From NCBI GenBank assembly GCA_022560365.1, contig JADFTG010000054.1, forward strand, positions 1 through 7,308: 7,308 bases of DNA, given 5' to 3'. The notes under the pieces were generated by a model. That model worked only from the letters and a program-made list of their open reading frames with translations, was not told where the DNA came from and made no database searches. Below are positions 7,112 to 7,308 of the stretch, in pieces; position 1 is the stretch's first letter; each line of letters starts with the position of its first letter. Origin of the DNA: Chloroflexota bacterium (GTDB taxonomy: Bacteria; Chloroflexota; Dehalococcoidia; SM23-28-2; RBG-16-64-32). The translations under genes were made by a program, and so were the position numbers.

Positions 7112-7308
7112 ATGACTACACAGCCTTTGGATATTAAACTTGGCGTGATCGGCCTGGGCTACGTCGGGCTGCCCAGTGCCGCGGGATTCGCGGAACTCGG
7201 ATTCTCCGTGATTGGCACCGACAGCGACCCCGAGAAGCTGAAGACCCTCCACGAAGGGCGCTCGCCGCTGTACGAGCCCGGCCTGCAAGAGCTCCTGGAC
7301 AAGCACAC
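7112..7308 (+). CDS. Nucleotide-sugar (UDP-glucose/GDP-mannose) dehydrogenase, 3'-truncated by window edge
   Basis: Only the first 65 codons are present. They encode the NAD-binding Rossmann start typical of the UDP-glucose/GDP-mannose dehydrogenase family. Seen: LGVIGLGYVGLPSAAGFAELGF (about residues 10-31, GxGYVGLP motif), then VIGTDSDPEKL with an acidic residue at the end of the second strand, then EGRSPLYEPGLQELL, the family motif that precedes the substrate-binding part. Such enzymes oxidise a nucleotide sugar twice to the uronate for capsule, exopolysaccharide or cell-wall glycan synthesis. The part that would separate UDP-glucose, UDP-ManNAc and GDP-mannose enzymes is missing. The ATG at 7112 has GAAGGA at 7103-7108 only three bases upstream. 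A four-codon frame, ATG at 7101 to TGA at 7113-7115, overlaps the start. It probably begins a different functional group from the RNA-turnover genes. Confidence 0.88.
   Translation, partial: MTTQPLDIKLGVIGLGYVGLPSAAGFAELGFSVIGTDSDPEKLKTLHEGRSPLYEPGLQELLDKH

Overview
The window is a densely packed, single-strand (+) block of bacterial housekeeping genes. By eye it is about 65% G+C. No rRNA, tRNA, CRISPR array, insertion sequence or integrase was seen. Several features suggest a high-GC bacterium that is neither proteobacterial nor enteric: RNase Y, a TIGR00282/YmdB phosphodiesterase, a yggS-proC-yggT cluster, and a Gram-positive-type SOS box (CGAAC-N4-GTTCC) before recA. Chloroflexota is my best guess, but this is inferred from gene content and order only.

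Layout. (1) Positions 2-1701: a tightly coupled yggS-proC-yggT operon, covering PLP homeostasis, the last step of proline synthesis and a small membrane protein. yggS and proC overlap as GTGA, and yggT starts on the base after the proC stop. (2) 1702-1815: a regulatory gap with a near-perfect LexA/DinR-type operator, a second small dyad and a plausible but weak promoter. (3) 1816-3530: recA-recX, recombinase plus its modulator. (4) 3531-3684: an AT-rich gap (about 42% G+C over 3561-3680) with a strong sigma-70-type promoter (TTGACA-N18-TATGAT) and a small leader hairpin. (5) 3685-6919: rny (RNase Y), a ymdB-type phosphodiesterase and a PHP-domain phosphoesterase, the last two overlapping as GTGA. 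(6) 6903-7111: a short stretch with a possible small ORF that lacks a standard start codon, then a perfect GC hairpin. (7) 7112-7308: the 5' end of a UDP-glucose/GDP-mannose-type nucleotide-sugar dehydrogenase, cut by the window edge.

How the genes may work together. recA-recX looks like a DNA-damage-inducible unit. The rny-ymdB-PHP run looks like an RNA-turnover unit: a membrane-anchored endoribonuclease, a metallophosphodiesterase of the family that influences RNase Y-dependent phenotypes in Bacillus, and a PHP phosphatase/exonuclease-like protein whose relatives act on 3',5'-bisphosphorylated nucleotides or RNA 5' ends. Joint function is inferred from order and overlap.

Most of the window is ordinary core genome. 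Points worth a second look are the altered ATP-site motifs of RecA, the SOS box, the phosphoesterase trio, the ymdB start that lacks a nearby Shine-Dalgarno but sits against a hairpin, and the orphan small frame after the PHP gene.
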